From: Candidatus Pacearchaeota archaeon CG10_big_fil_rev_8_21_14_0_10_35_13 | GTDB lineage: Archaea > Nanobdellota > Nanobdellia > Pacearchaeales > GW2011-AR1 | Direction: 5' to 3' | DNA length: 5,485 bases | Assembly (NCBI GenBank): GCA_002763035.1 | Contig: PFDC01000139.1 | Coordinates: forward strand, 1 to 5,485 | Shown here: positions 1 through 5,485 of the stretch, piece by piece | How positions within the stretch are numbered: position 1 is the stretch's first letter | Layout: the number at the start of each line of letters is the position of its first letter | Notes under the pieces: model-generated | Seen by the model: only the letters and a program-made list of their open reading frames with translations | Told to the model about the DNA's origin: nothing | Database searches by the model: none | Made by a program: the position numbers and the translations under genes

Positions 1-1
1 T

Positions 2-3000
2 CCTACTAAGCCTCTTGTTGAGCAGCATTTGAGGTATTTCCGCGATCATCTTCCCGAGCTTTTTGCTACCTTGGAGATCTTTACTGGTGCTACTCCTGCT
101 CCTCAGAGAAAGAAGTTGTGGCAATGTGCAGATATCATCTTTTCTACTCCTCAGTGCATTGATGGACAAACACAAATTTTCACTGAGAAAGGCCCAACAT
201 CCATTGAGGAATTCTTTAAAAGTTTTGATTTCAAAAAAGATATAAATAACAAACATGTTCTTATTGCTGATATAAATGAGAAAGTTTTAGGGTGGTCTGA
301 TAATAAGATTATTTTTGTTAATGCTATCAAAGCTTTAAAATTACCTTCTGAGAAGATTATTAGTCTCAAAACAGAATTAGGGAATGTTTTAAAGTGTACA
401 ACGGATCACCCCTTACTGTCCTTAGATGAATATGGAAATACAAAATGGGTTAATGCTAAAAATCTAAAAGAGGGAGATTTTATTGCTAGTATTAACAGGA
501 TAGAGTTACCCTATAAGCCCTTAAATATTTATAAATTATTAAAAGATTCTAACCTAAGAATCGCTGATAAAGAGCTAACATTAAAGCTTTTAGAAAAACT
601 AAGAATAGGGGCTATTAAGGGGTTAAGTTTGAGTAGAATATCAAAGTTTAGGTATAATTCGATACCATTAAAAGAGTTTTTTTGTTTAGCCAAGAAAGTG
701 GGGCTAAAAATCCCTGATACCCTTAAAGTTACTGATAGCACGGGCAGGAGTAAACCTGTAACAGTTCCGAGATTCTTTAATGGCGAGTTAAGTTATATTG
801 TCGGTGCAATGTTAGGTGATGGTCATCTTGGTGATAGGAGGGGTCATGGTTCGGAAGTGGTATTCTCTGATTTAAGTTATAAAAGCAATAGGGATAACTT
901 CATGAATAAAATGATGAGTGTATTTGGCATAAAAATGTCTTATAACACTCAAAAGGGATTGGTTTCTTATAATTCTGCCCTTTCAGTTATTCTTACAAAA
1001 CTTGGAATTCCTAAGGGTAATAAAGCTTCGATTATAAGAGTTCCAAAACCAGTATTTTTCAGTTCAAATGAATGTATTCACAACTTCATTAAAGGAATTT
1101 TTGATAGTGATGGTAGTGCTGGTAAGTATAATATTAGTATTTCTAGTGTTAGCAAAAAGTTTATTGAAGACTTAAAATGGTTATTCTTAAGAATTGGAAT
1201 CCCTGGGCGAGTAGAAAGAAGGAAAAATGGGGGGATGATTAATAATAGAAGAATAAAGGAGTCGGTTATCTACTCTCTAAGATTCTCCGGGAGAACTAAT
1301 CTGGAGAGATTCTTGCGTTTATGCAGTCCAAGTTTGGACAAGTGTAAAAATCTTGTAGACATGATGAATTTTACAAAAAGGCCATTCACTAGAAATAAAG
1401 ACATCCTTCCAGCACCAAAGCTTCTTGAGGAGATATACCTTAAAAACAGGGGCAGGTTTCCAAAGTATTTATCTCGTTGTTTTTCTAAGAATAACCTTAA
1501 TAAAATTATTGGTATAACTAAAGGTGATGAAACTGATAAACTTAAGAGCTTATTAAAAATGCCTTTCAGATGGGTTAGAATTAAAGAAATTGGTGAGGTT
1601 AAGAAAGGGGGAATAGTTTATGATTTTACTATAGAAAATGATCATAACTTCATCACTAATAGTTTAGTTAGTCATAACTGCATTGCCAATGACATTCGTA
1701 AGAACCTCTATAATCTTTCTGAGGTTTGTTTATTGGTTGAGGATGAGGCTCATCGTTGTATTAAGAATTATGATTATACTTTTGTTGCTCGTCATTTTAA
1801 TAATGTTTCTTCTAGTCCTCATGTTCTTGGTCTTACTGCTTCTCCTGGTAGTGATAAGAAGAAGATTATGGATATTTGTAAGAATCTTGGTGTTGAGGCT
1901 TTGGAGGTTCGTACTCGTGATTCTTCTGATGTTAAGCCTTACCTTCAAGAATTAAAAAGGGAGTTAGTGTTTGTTGATTTTCCTCAGGAGTTTCTTGATA
2001 TTTCTGCTCTTCTTAATCAGATTTTTCTTAAAAAAATTCAGGAATTAAAGAATCGTCATCTTCTTTTTCGTCATCCTTCGAAGGTTGCTCTTCTTGAGCT
2101 TCAGAAGTCTTTAATGGGTAAGATTACTAAGGGTGTTCGTGATTTTCAGGTATTGGCTGGTGCTTCTACTACTGCTCAGGCTCTTAAGATTTCTCATGCT
2201 CTTGAGCTTCTTGAGACTCAGACTCTTGCTGCTCTTAGTTTTTATTATCAGTCTCTCTTCGCTCAGGCTTCTAGCAAGAAGTCTAAGGCTGTTCAGAACT
2301 TGATTAAGATTCCTGAGTTTAATGCTTCTTATACTCTTACTCAGGAGCTTCTTTCTCAGGGTAAGGAGCATCCTAAACTCTTTCGTCTCAAGGGGTTGGT
2401 AAGGGCTGATTTTGAGTCTGGTATTAAGCGTGTTATGGTGTTTACTCAGTTTCGTGATTCTGCTGTTCGTATTTGTCGTGAGCTTAATTCTCTTCCTTTA
2501 GTTAATGCTAGTGTTTTTGTTGGTCAGGCTAAGAAGAAGGTTGGTAGTGTTGATGAGTCTGGCCTCTCCCAAAAGGAGCAAAAACAACTAATTAATAATT
2601 TTGTTGATGGTAAACTGAATGTTCTTGTTTCTACTTCTGTTCATCCTGAAGAGTTTATTATTGTGAGAAGTAACGGTAAGGTCTTTGTTACTAAAATCGG
2701 GGCGTTTGTTGAACAATTTTTGGATAGTGATGAAATGAAGAAAGTGGTAGAAGGTTTTGAAGTTTTAAGCACTGATGGAAAAAAATCTTTTTTCAGAAAA
2801 GTTACCCATGTCCATAGACATATCTCAAAGAATAATTGTGCTAGAATAAAGCTTAGTTCTGGTTTTGATTGTTTAATAACTAAAGATCATAGTCTTTTTT
2901 CTTTTAATAAAAATGGGAAGTTTGTTCCGGCAATTCCGGAAAAAAGTAAATTTGTGGCATTGCCTTTAAAATGTCAGACGAGCGAAAGAATGAAGATAAT

Positions 3001-4513
3001 TGATGTTTTTAAAGAATTAAGAATAAAAGATGTAGACCACCTCTTTGGCACTCTTGATGGCTTAACTCAGGCGAGAATCAGACTTTTAAAATCTGATTTT
3101 GATACTATCAAAAATATTGATGGCAAGAAGAGTATTTTAGGATTATCAGAATCTTCTAATAGAGATTATGGTACAATCTCGAGGTCTCTAATCAGATTAT
3201 TATCAAGGGGTTTTATTTCTCAAAAACGGGTAAATAAAAATTATAAAAAAATTTCTTCTATAACCCCTGAGGGTGTTGAGTACCTTTCGTTCCTTAGATG
3301 GTTTTTTAGTAATGTTAGTTATCATAAACACAAATATCGCTTCAGGATTGACAAGCCTGCTCTTAATCATGAATCCTTTGTCAAGTTCTTTCCTCAAAAG
3401 TTTAATGTTAATTATGGAAAGATTACTTTTCCTAGACATATTAAAATTAATGATTCTTTAGCAAGATTTCTTGGTTTTTATGTTTCTGAAGGCCATGTTA
3501 GAAAAACTAAGTATACCTCAGAGGTATTTTTAGCTGCTAAAAAAAGAGAAATGCAAGAAATGATGATTGAATCAATAAAGAATGGTCTTGGTTTAAAGCA
3601 TCGTCAAAACAGAAGGGGAATTGCTATTGATGCACAGATAGCTTATTATCTTATTAGGGATGTTCTTAAAGCAGGTATTGGTGCTTATAACAAAGAAGTC
3701 CCAGAGATAATCTTCACGGCCTCAGACAATATTAAATGGGAATTCATAAGAGCTTATTGTTTAGGTGACGGGCATATTGCTAAGGATAAAATAGTTTTTA
3801 CTACAGTCAGTAGAAAGTTAGTTGTTGGAATGGTTTTTCTTCTTAGAACTTTAGGAATTAGTAAGATTACCTTGTATAAACAGAATAATATTTATAGAAT
3901 AAACATTTTTGAGTCTCTGCCTTTCGCGACAATTAAAAAAAAGGGTGACAAGAGGGGTCACACCTATTATTCTTTAATTCCTAATGCTCTATCATCAGTT
4001 AAGGCTTTCGAGAAGTTTGGTAATAGTTATGAGTATAACAATGGTAGAATTAAGTGTAGAAGTAATGGTTTTTGGAAGGATGATATTTCTTATGATTTTA
4101 TTAAAGAAATTGAGCTTCTTAAGGAACAACCAAGGTTCGTTTATGATTTATCTGTTGAGGGCTCAGAAAGTTTCATGGGTGGCACGGGTCTTACGGCCCT
4201 CCATAACAGTATTGGTGAGGAGGGTCTTGATATTCCTGAGGTTGGTGTGGTTTATTTTTATGAGCCTATTCCTTCTGCTATTCGTAAGATTCAGCGTGGT
4301 GGTAGAACAGCGAGACTCATGCCTGGTAAGATTGTTACTCTTATTACTAAAGGTACTAGGGATGAGGCTTATCATTGGTCTGCTTTTCATAAGGAGAAGA
4401 AGATGTCTTCTGCTCTTGATTCTGTCAAGGATGATTTTGATTCTGGGCTCATTGATAATAAGAGTTCTGATGTTGTTAAGGATGATAATAAGAATCTTGA
4501 TGATTATAAGTGA
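2..4513 (+). CDS. hef: Hef/FANCM-type SF2 DNA helicase, 5'-partial, interrupted by two inteins
   Basis: This is an ATP-dependent helicase of the archaeal Hef / FANCM family, which acts on stalled replication forks and branched DNA. The frame is open from base 2, and its first codons give the motif Ia-like PTKPLVEQH, so the true start and the Walker A motif are upstream. The TTG at base 29 is internal, not a start. Residues below are numbered from that TTG. The extein segments are 2-154, 1679-2635 and 4208-4510, 471 codons in total. Motifs in order are STPQ (39-42), DEAH (572-575), GLTASPG (601-607), RVMVFTQF (motif IV, from about 801), NVLVST joined after splicing to SIGEEGLDIP (motif V), and QRGGRTAR (motif VI, 1422-1429). 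A helical region between motifs III and IV (about 630-780) fits the Hef insertion domain. Motif VI has Ala where the family usually has Gly (QRxGRTGR). The protein ends about 36 residues after the core in an Asp/Lys-rich tail, without the fused nuclease of classical Hef. Host codons are strongly T-ending (CGT, CTT, GCT). The family call is firm; helicase activity is inferred. Confidence 0.93.
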   Translation, partial: PTKPLVEQHLRYFRDHLPELFATLEIFTGATPAPQRKKLWQCADIIFSTPQCIDGQTQIFTEKGPTSIEEFFKSFDFKKDINNKHVLIADINEKVLGWSDNKIIFVNAIKALKLPSEKIISLKTELGNVLKCTTDHPLLSLDEYGNTKWVNAKNLKEGDFIASINRIELPYKPLNIYKLLKDSNLRIADKELTLKLLEKLRIGAIKGLSLSRISKFRYNSIPLKEFFCLAKKVGLKIPDTLKVTDSTGRSKPVTVPRFFNGELSYIVGAMLGDGHLGDRRGHGSEVVFSDLSYKSNRDNFMNKMMSVFGIKMSYNTQKGLVSYNSALSVILTKLGIPKGNKASIIRVPKPVFFSSNECIHNFIKGIFDSDGSAGKYNISISSVSKKFIEDLKWLFLRIGIPGRVERRKNGGMINNRRIKESVIYSLRFSGRTNLERFLRLCSPSLDKCKNLVDMMNFTKRPFTRNKDILPAPKLLEEIYLKNRGRFPKYLSRCFSKNNLNKIIGITKGDETDKLKSLLKMPFRWVRIKEIGEVKKGGIVYDFTIENDHNFITNSLVSHNCIANDIRKNLYNLSEVCLLVEDEAHRCIKNYDYTFVARHFNNVSSSPHVLGLTASPGSDKKKIMDICKNLGVEALEVRTRDSSDVKPYLQELKRELVFVDFPQEFLDISALLNQIFLKKIQELKNRHLLFRHPSKVALLELQKSLMGKITKGVRDFQVLAGASTTAQALKISHALELLETQTLAALSFYYQSLFAQASSKKSKAVQNLIKIPEFNASYTLTQELLSQGKEHPKLFRLKGLVRADFESGIKRVMVFTQFRDSAVRICRELNSLPLVNASVFVGQAKKKVGSVDESGLSQKEQKQLINNFVDGKLNVLVSTSVHPEEFIIVRSNGKVFVTKIGAFVEQFLDSDEMKKVVEGFEVLSTDGKKSFFRKVTHVHRHISKNNCARIKLSSGFDCLITKDHSLFSFNKNGKFVPAIPEKSKFVALPLKCQTSERMKIIDVFKELRIKDVDHLFGTLDGLTQARIRLLKSDFDTIKNIDGKKSILGLSESSNRDYGTISRSLIRLLSRGFISQKRVNKNYKKISSITPEGVEYLSFLRWFFSNVSYHKHKYRFRIDKPALNHESFVKFFPQKFNVNYGKITFPRHIKINDSLARFLGFYVSEGHVRKTKYTSEVFLAAKKREMQEMMIESIKNGLGLKHRQNRRGIAIDAQIAYYLIRDVLKAGIGAYNKEVPEIIFTASDNIKWEFIRAYCLGDGHIAKDKIVFTTVSRKLVVGMVFLLRTLGISKITLYKQNNIYRINIFESLPFATIKKKGDKRGHTYYSLIPNALSSVKAFEKFGNSYEYNNGRIKCRSNGFWKDDISYDFIKEIELLKEQPRFVYDLSVEGSESFMGGTGLTALHNSIGEEGLDIPEVGVVYFYEPIPSAIRKIQRGGRTARLMPGKIVTLITKGTRDEAYHWSAFHKEKKMSSALDSVKDDFDSGLIDNKSSDVVKDDNKNLDDYK
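155..1678 (+). mobile_element. Intein 1 (508 aa) with LAGLIDADG homing endonuclease, in the helicase Ib region
   Basis: This in-frame protein-splicing element lies between STPQ and CIAND of the helicase. Removing it restores a normal Hef reading (IIFSTPQ joined to CIANDIRK). Block A starts at Cys43 (CIDGQTQIFTEKG). Block B holds the TxxH-type TTDH (His at residue 127). The C-terminal blocks are GGIVYDFTIENDHNFITN and then LVSHN, with the penultimate His and terminal Asn (residue 550), followed by +1 Cys. This is the complete residue set for class 1 splicing. In the middle is a two-motif DOD endonuclease: IVGAMLGDG (797-823, acid D264) and FIKGIFDSDG (1085-1114, acid D361). Both acids are present, so it may still be an active homing enzyme. 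The stretch before motif 1 (about 560-760) may hold a helix-turn-helix, but this is uncertain. Almost all Arg codons are AGA/AGG, unlike the CGT of the host gene, consistent with transfer. There are no internal stops. Confidence 0.95.
2636..4207 (+). mobile_element. Intein 2 (524 aa) with Ser1 and LAGLIDADG homing endonuclease, in helicase motif V
   Basis: This second in-frame intein splits motif V. Joining NVLVST to SIGEEGLDIPEV recreates the family sequence, which fixes the borders at Ser870 (TCT) and Asn1393, with +1 Ser (AGT). Block A is SVHPEEFIIV...NGKVFVTKIGAFVE. Block B has TKDH (residues 951-954). The C-terminal part is FVYDLSVEG... ending ALHN, with penultimate His and terminal Asn. 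Serine instead of Cys at position 1 is uncommon but established. From memory, Thermococcales DNA polymerase inteins beginning SILPEEW share this N-terminus, the YVSEG and GDG endonuclease motifs, a VPE(I/V)IFT stretch and the VYDLSV block, so this intein appears to belong to that family. Endonuclease motifs are FLGFYVSEG (3467-3493, acid E1154) and FIRAYCLGDG (3743-3772, acid D1247). A winged-helix-like segment lies at 3125-3286. Arg codons are mainly AGA/AGG, unlike the host gene. Confidence 0.94.
3125..3286 (+). other. Winged-helix-like DNA-binding segment inside intein 2
   Basis: Residues 1033-1086, between the splicing N-terminus and the first endonuclease motif, read like a MarR-style winged helix. 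A helix with TISRSLIRLLSRGFI is followed by a basic stretch (KRVNKNYKK) and then ISSITPEGVEYL, which matches the usual recognition helix, wing and 'LTPxGxxYL' ending. Thermococcales polymerase inteins carry a comparable segment (ASRYLRHLENLGYI) at the same place, from memory. A role as an extra DNA-recognition module for the homing endonuclease is inferred, not shown. The fold is called by pattern only. Confidence 0.5.
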
Positions 4514-4566
4514 TGCTCACGTCCCATTATCTATAAAATTATTCATTAGTCGTCTATTCAATGATT

Positions 4567-4586
4567 GTTTTATTATTCTTTTCTTG
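4567..4586 (+). terminator. Possible oligo-T terminator after the helicase gene
   Basis: Archaeal transcription often ends at runs of T on the coding strand without a hairpin. This tract (GTTTTATTATTCTTTTCTTG) is the first dense T-rich run downstream of the helicase stop, about 55 bases away. The entire gap is T-rich, so the exact site is uncertain, and read-through into the nuclease gene is possible. Confidence 0.3.
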
Positions 4587-4639
4587 TTGAACAAAGTTGT
4601 TGAGTCCTATTTGATAATGATATTTCCTCCACCATATTC

Positions 4640-4705
4640 ATTAATTCTTTTCAATTCTATTTTCTATTAACAGAATGTTTTATTAATTCTTTTCACTTCT
4701 ATTTT
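4640..4705. repeat. Pair of 24-base imperfect direct repeats, 42-base period
   Basis: The segment at 4640-4663 (ATTAATTCTTTTCAATTCTA plus four more T's) recurs at 4682-4705 with a single A-to-C difference at its fifteenth base. The second copy ends two bases before the nuclease start codon. It is probably a small local duplication of a T-rich leader. It could also be a repeated regulatory site, but nothing shows which protein would bind it. Confidence 0.75.
4678..4685 (+). promoter_or_regulatory. TATA-like box for a leaderless nuclease transcript
   Basis: TTTTATTA lies about 23-30 bases before the nuclease ATG, the spacing expected of an archaeal TATA box when transcription starts at the start codon. 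It is preceded by the purine-containing CAGAA, which could act as a BRE. The absence of any Shine-Dalgarno sequence before the ATG agrees with a leaderless message. Background T-richness makes a chance match quite possible. Confidence 0.4.
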
Positions 4706-4707
4706 TC

Positions 4708-5373
4708 ATGCCTTTCGAGAATATTTTTAGTAGTAAGAAGTCTAAATTAAAGCCTGTTGATGATTTCCTTATCATTGCGGACCATAGGGAGAAGAATTCC
4801 TTGCTTATTTCTGAACTTCGTAGTCTTGGTGTTATTGTTGATTTTCGTCAGTTAATGGTTGGTGATTTCATTGTTGGCGATATCATCATTGAGCGTAAGA
4901 CTCTTCCGGATCTTATTTCTTCTCTTTATTCTAAGCGTCTTCTTAAACAACTTTTTGTTCTTAAGGGTGTTAATAGAAAATTCCTTCTTCTTGAAGGTTT
5001 TCCTAATAAGAATTCTGATATCAACCCTAATGTTCTTCGCGGCCTTCTTCTTTCAATCATTCTTGATTATAATATCCCAATAATCTTCTCTCGTGATTCT
5101 GATGATTCTTCTAAATTCTTATTCTCTCTTATTAAGCAGCAGAAGAATCCTAAAAAGAGTATTAGTCTTCGTGAAGGTTTTTCTCTTAATGACAAAGAAC
5201 GTCTTTCTTTCATCCTTGAGGGTTTTCCTAATATTGGTCCTGTTACTTCTAAGAAGCTCCTTAATCATTATAAAACCCTTAATAAAATCTTTAATTCCTC
5301 ATTAGAGGAATTATCGTCGGTTATTGGTATTAAAGCAGTGAAGTTTTATGAGTTACTCCACAAAACTTTTTAA
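4708..5373 (+). CDS. xpf: XPF/ERCC4-family structure-specific endonuclease (stand-alone, 221 aa)
   Basis: This nuclease belongs to the XPF/Mus81/Hef-C family, which cuts branched DNA such as flaps, forks and nicked junctions with a divalent metal, usually as a dimer. The N-terminal ERCC4 domain (about residues 18-145) shows IADHRE (Asp25), VGDFIVGD (51-58), and the signature ERKxxxD at 62-68 (ERKTLPD), followed by KRLLKQL, so the catalytic set is complete. The C-terminal tandem helix-hairpin-helix is visible as EGFPNIGPVTSKKLLNHY (171-188) and LSSVIGIKAVKFYELL (202-217), the DNA-binding and dimer-forming part. The length is close to crenarchaeal stand-alone XPF proteins. I see no canonical PIP box at the C-terminus. 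The ATG is the only reasonable start, because TAA lies in frame 24 bases upstream. The gene follows the helicase on the same strand after 194 bases, and the pair probably replaces the fused Hef. T-ending codons match the helicase exteins. Confidence 0.94.
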   Translation: MPFENIFSSKKSKLKPVDDFLIIADHREKNSLLISELRSLGVIVDFRQLMVGDFIVGDIIIERKTLPDLISSLYSKRLLKQLFVLKGVNRKFLLLEGFPNKNSDINPNVLRGLLLSIILDYNIPIIFSRDSDDSSKFLFSLIKQQKNPKKSISLREGFSLNDKERLSFILEGFPNIGPVTSKKLLNHYKTLNKIFNSSLEELSSVIGIKAVKFYELLHKTF

Positions 5374-5380
5374 GAAGTTT

Positions 5381-5485
5381 TCATCCTAACTTATATTTTT
5401 CTAGTATTTTGTATTCAGGACCGCTTGGTTTTAGTACTGATTTTATTAGGCAGTATTCTTTTACTTGGAATTCTTCTCCTGCTTT
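5381..5485 (-). CDS. Possible 3' end of a convergent gene, hypothetical protein (partial, 34 codons plus stop)
   Basis: Read on the minus strand from the window end, 34 codons are open and end in TGA at 5383-5381. The peptide has a balanced, soluble-looking composition (for example EEFQVKEYCLIKSVLKPSG and a final EKYKLG), unlike the low-complexity Leu/Ile/Ser-rich shadow frames seen elsewhere. Its stop would be seven bases from the nuclease stop, a tail-to-tail arrangement. Against it, its codons end in A, unlike the T-ending codons of the helicase exteins and nuclease, and a plus-strand frame through the same bases has T-ending codons but no ATG. I do not recognise the family. Confidence 0.42.
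   Translation of the reverse strand, partial: KAGEEFQVKEYCLIKSVLKPSGPEYKILEKYKLG
5390..5412 (+). terminator. Possible T-rich terminator after the nuclease gene
   Basis: A T-rich tract (five or more T's at 5396-5400 and four at 5407-5410) begins about 17 bases past the nuclease stop. It would serve as an archaeal oligo-T terminator. It overlaps the end of the putative opposing gene, so it may equally be coding sequence on the other strand. Confidence 0.28.

Larger units (their letters stand above)
4514..4707. other. T-rich intergenic region between helicase and nuclease genes
   Basis: This 194-base stretch contains no credible gene. The helicase frame meets TAG within a dozen codons of its stop, so the gap is not a simple broken fusion linker. 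It holds a TATAAAA at 4532-4538, a T-rich tract near 4567-4586, two copies of TTGTTGA (4584-4590 and 4597-4603), a 24-base imperfect direct repeat, and a promoter-like element before the nuclease. I see no tRNA and no convincing C/D-box RNA. A short untranslated RNA driven by the 4532 element cannot be excluded. Confidence 0.6.

Noticed and set aside
29..31. TTG as the start codon of the helicase
   Set aside because: The same frame is open to the window edge and its upstream codons give the conserved PTKPLVEQH, so the protein begins before the window.
1683..1955. Hydrophobic 90-codon plus-strand frame resembling a membrane protein
   Set aside because: It overlaps the helicase DEAH region in another frame, and its hydrophobicity comes from shifting T-ending codons.
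2111..2371. Minus-strand 86-codon frame
   Set aside because: It is antisense to well-conserved helicase sequence and has a low-complexity Ser/Leu/Lys composition.
3203..3439. Minus-strand 78-codon frame inside intein 2
   Set aside because: It is antisense to the winged-helix and linker part of the intein and shows no family features.
155..4207. Group I introns or IS elements as the source of the insertions
   Set aside because: Both insertions stay in frame without stops and have protein-splicing blocks and HN-Cys/Ser junctions, with no transposase, terminal inverted repeats or target duplications.
4586..4603. Small palindrome AACAA-AG-TTGTT as a hairpin terminator
   Set aside because: The arms are five bases with a two-base loop, too small to form a stable RNA hairpin.
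4510..4625. C/D-box small RNA suggested by TGATG and AATGAT sequences
   Set aside because: No CTGA D box is present at suitable spacing, and the motifs are short enough to occur by chance in AT-rich DNA.
3984..4670. 228-codon plus-strand open frame overlapping the end of the helicase
   Set aside because: It is an out-of-frame shadow of intein 2 and the last extein, dominated by Leu, Ile, Val and Ser as expected from the T-rich coding strand, with no recognisable motif.
4859..5305. Two hydrophobic plus-strand frames within the nuclease gene
   Set aside because: Both are shifted readings of the XPF nuclease, whose own frame carries the complete ERKxxxD and helix-hairpin-helix motifs.

Overview
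The window is AT-rich (about one third G+C by eye) and looks archaeal. It carries a Hef/FANCM-type superfamily 2 helicase, a stand-alone XPF/ERCC4-type structure-specific nuclease, and two large inteins of archaeal type. No Shine-Dalgarno sequence precedes the one visible start codon. In most euryarchaea the Hef helicase and XPF nuclease are fused in one protein. Here they are separate neighbouring genes. A small-genome DPANN-type archaeon is my best guess, but nothing in the window proves the lineage.

Layout: bases 2-4513 (+) are the helicase gene, open at its 5' end, so the Walker A motif lies upstream of the window. It is one continuous frame holding two in-frame inteins. Intein 1 (155-1678, 508 aa, Cys1 / +1 Cys) directly follows the STPQ motif (Ib region). 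Intein 2 (2636-4207, 524 aa, Ser1 / +1 Ser) sits inside helicase motif V. Both contain complete splicing blocks and a two-motif LAGLIDADG (DOD) homing endonuclease with its acidic residues intact. After splicing, 51 + 319 + 101 visible codons join into a 471-residue helicase fragment with motifs Ia to VI in order. Bases 4514-4707 are a T-rich intergenic gap with a short tandem-like repeat and promoter-like elements. Bases 4708-5373 (+) encode the XPF-like nuclease (221 aa: ERCC4 nuclease plus tandem helix-hairpin-helix). From 5381 to the window end there is a possible 3' end of a convergent minus-strand gene.

How they work together: Hef-type helicases remodel stalled forks and branched DNA, and XPF-type nucleases cut such structures. 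Adjacent, same-strand, separate genes suggest a two-subunit version of Hef. The helicase cannot have a complete ATPase core until both inteins have spliced out, so repair activity depends on two protein-splicing events with different nucleophile chemistry. The inteins use AGA/AGG arginine and TTA leucine codons, whereas the host gene uses CGT and CTT, which suggests both were acquired from elsewhere. Intein 2 resembles the Ser1 inteins of Thermococcales family B DNA polymerases, recalled from memory, despite being in an unrelated host protein.
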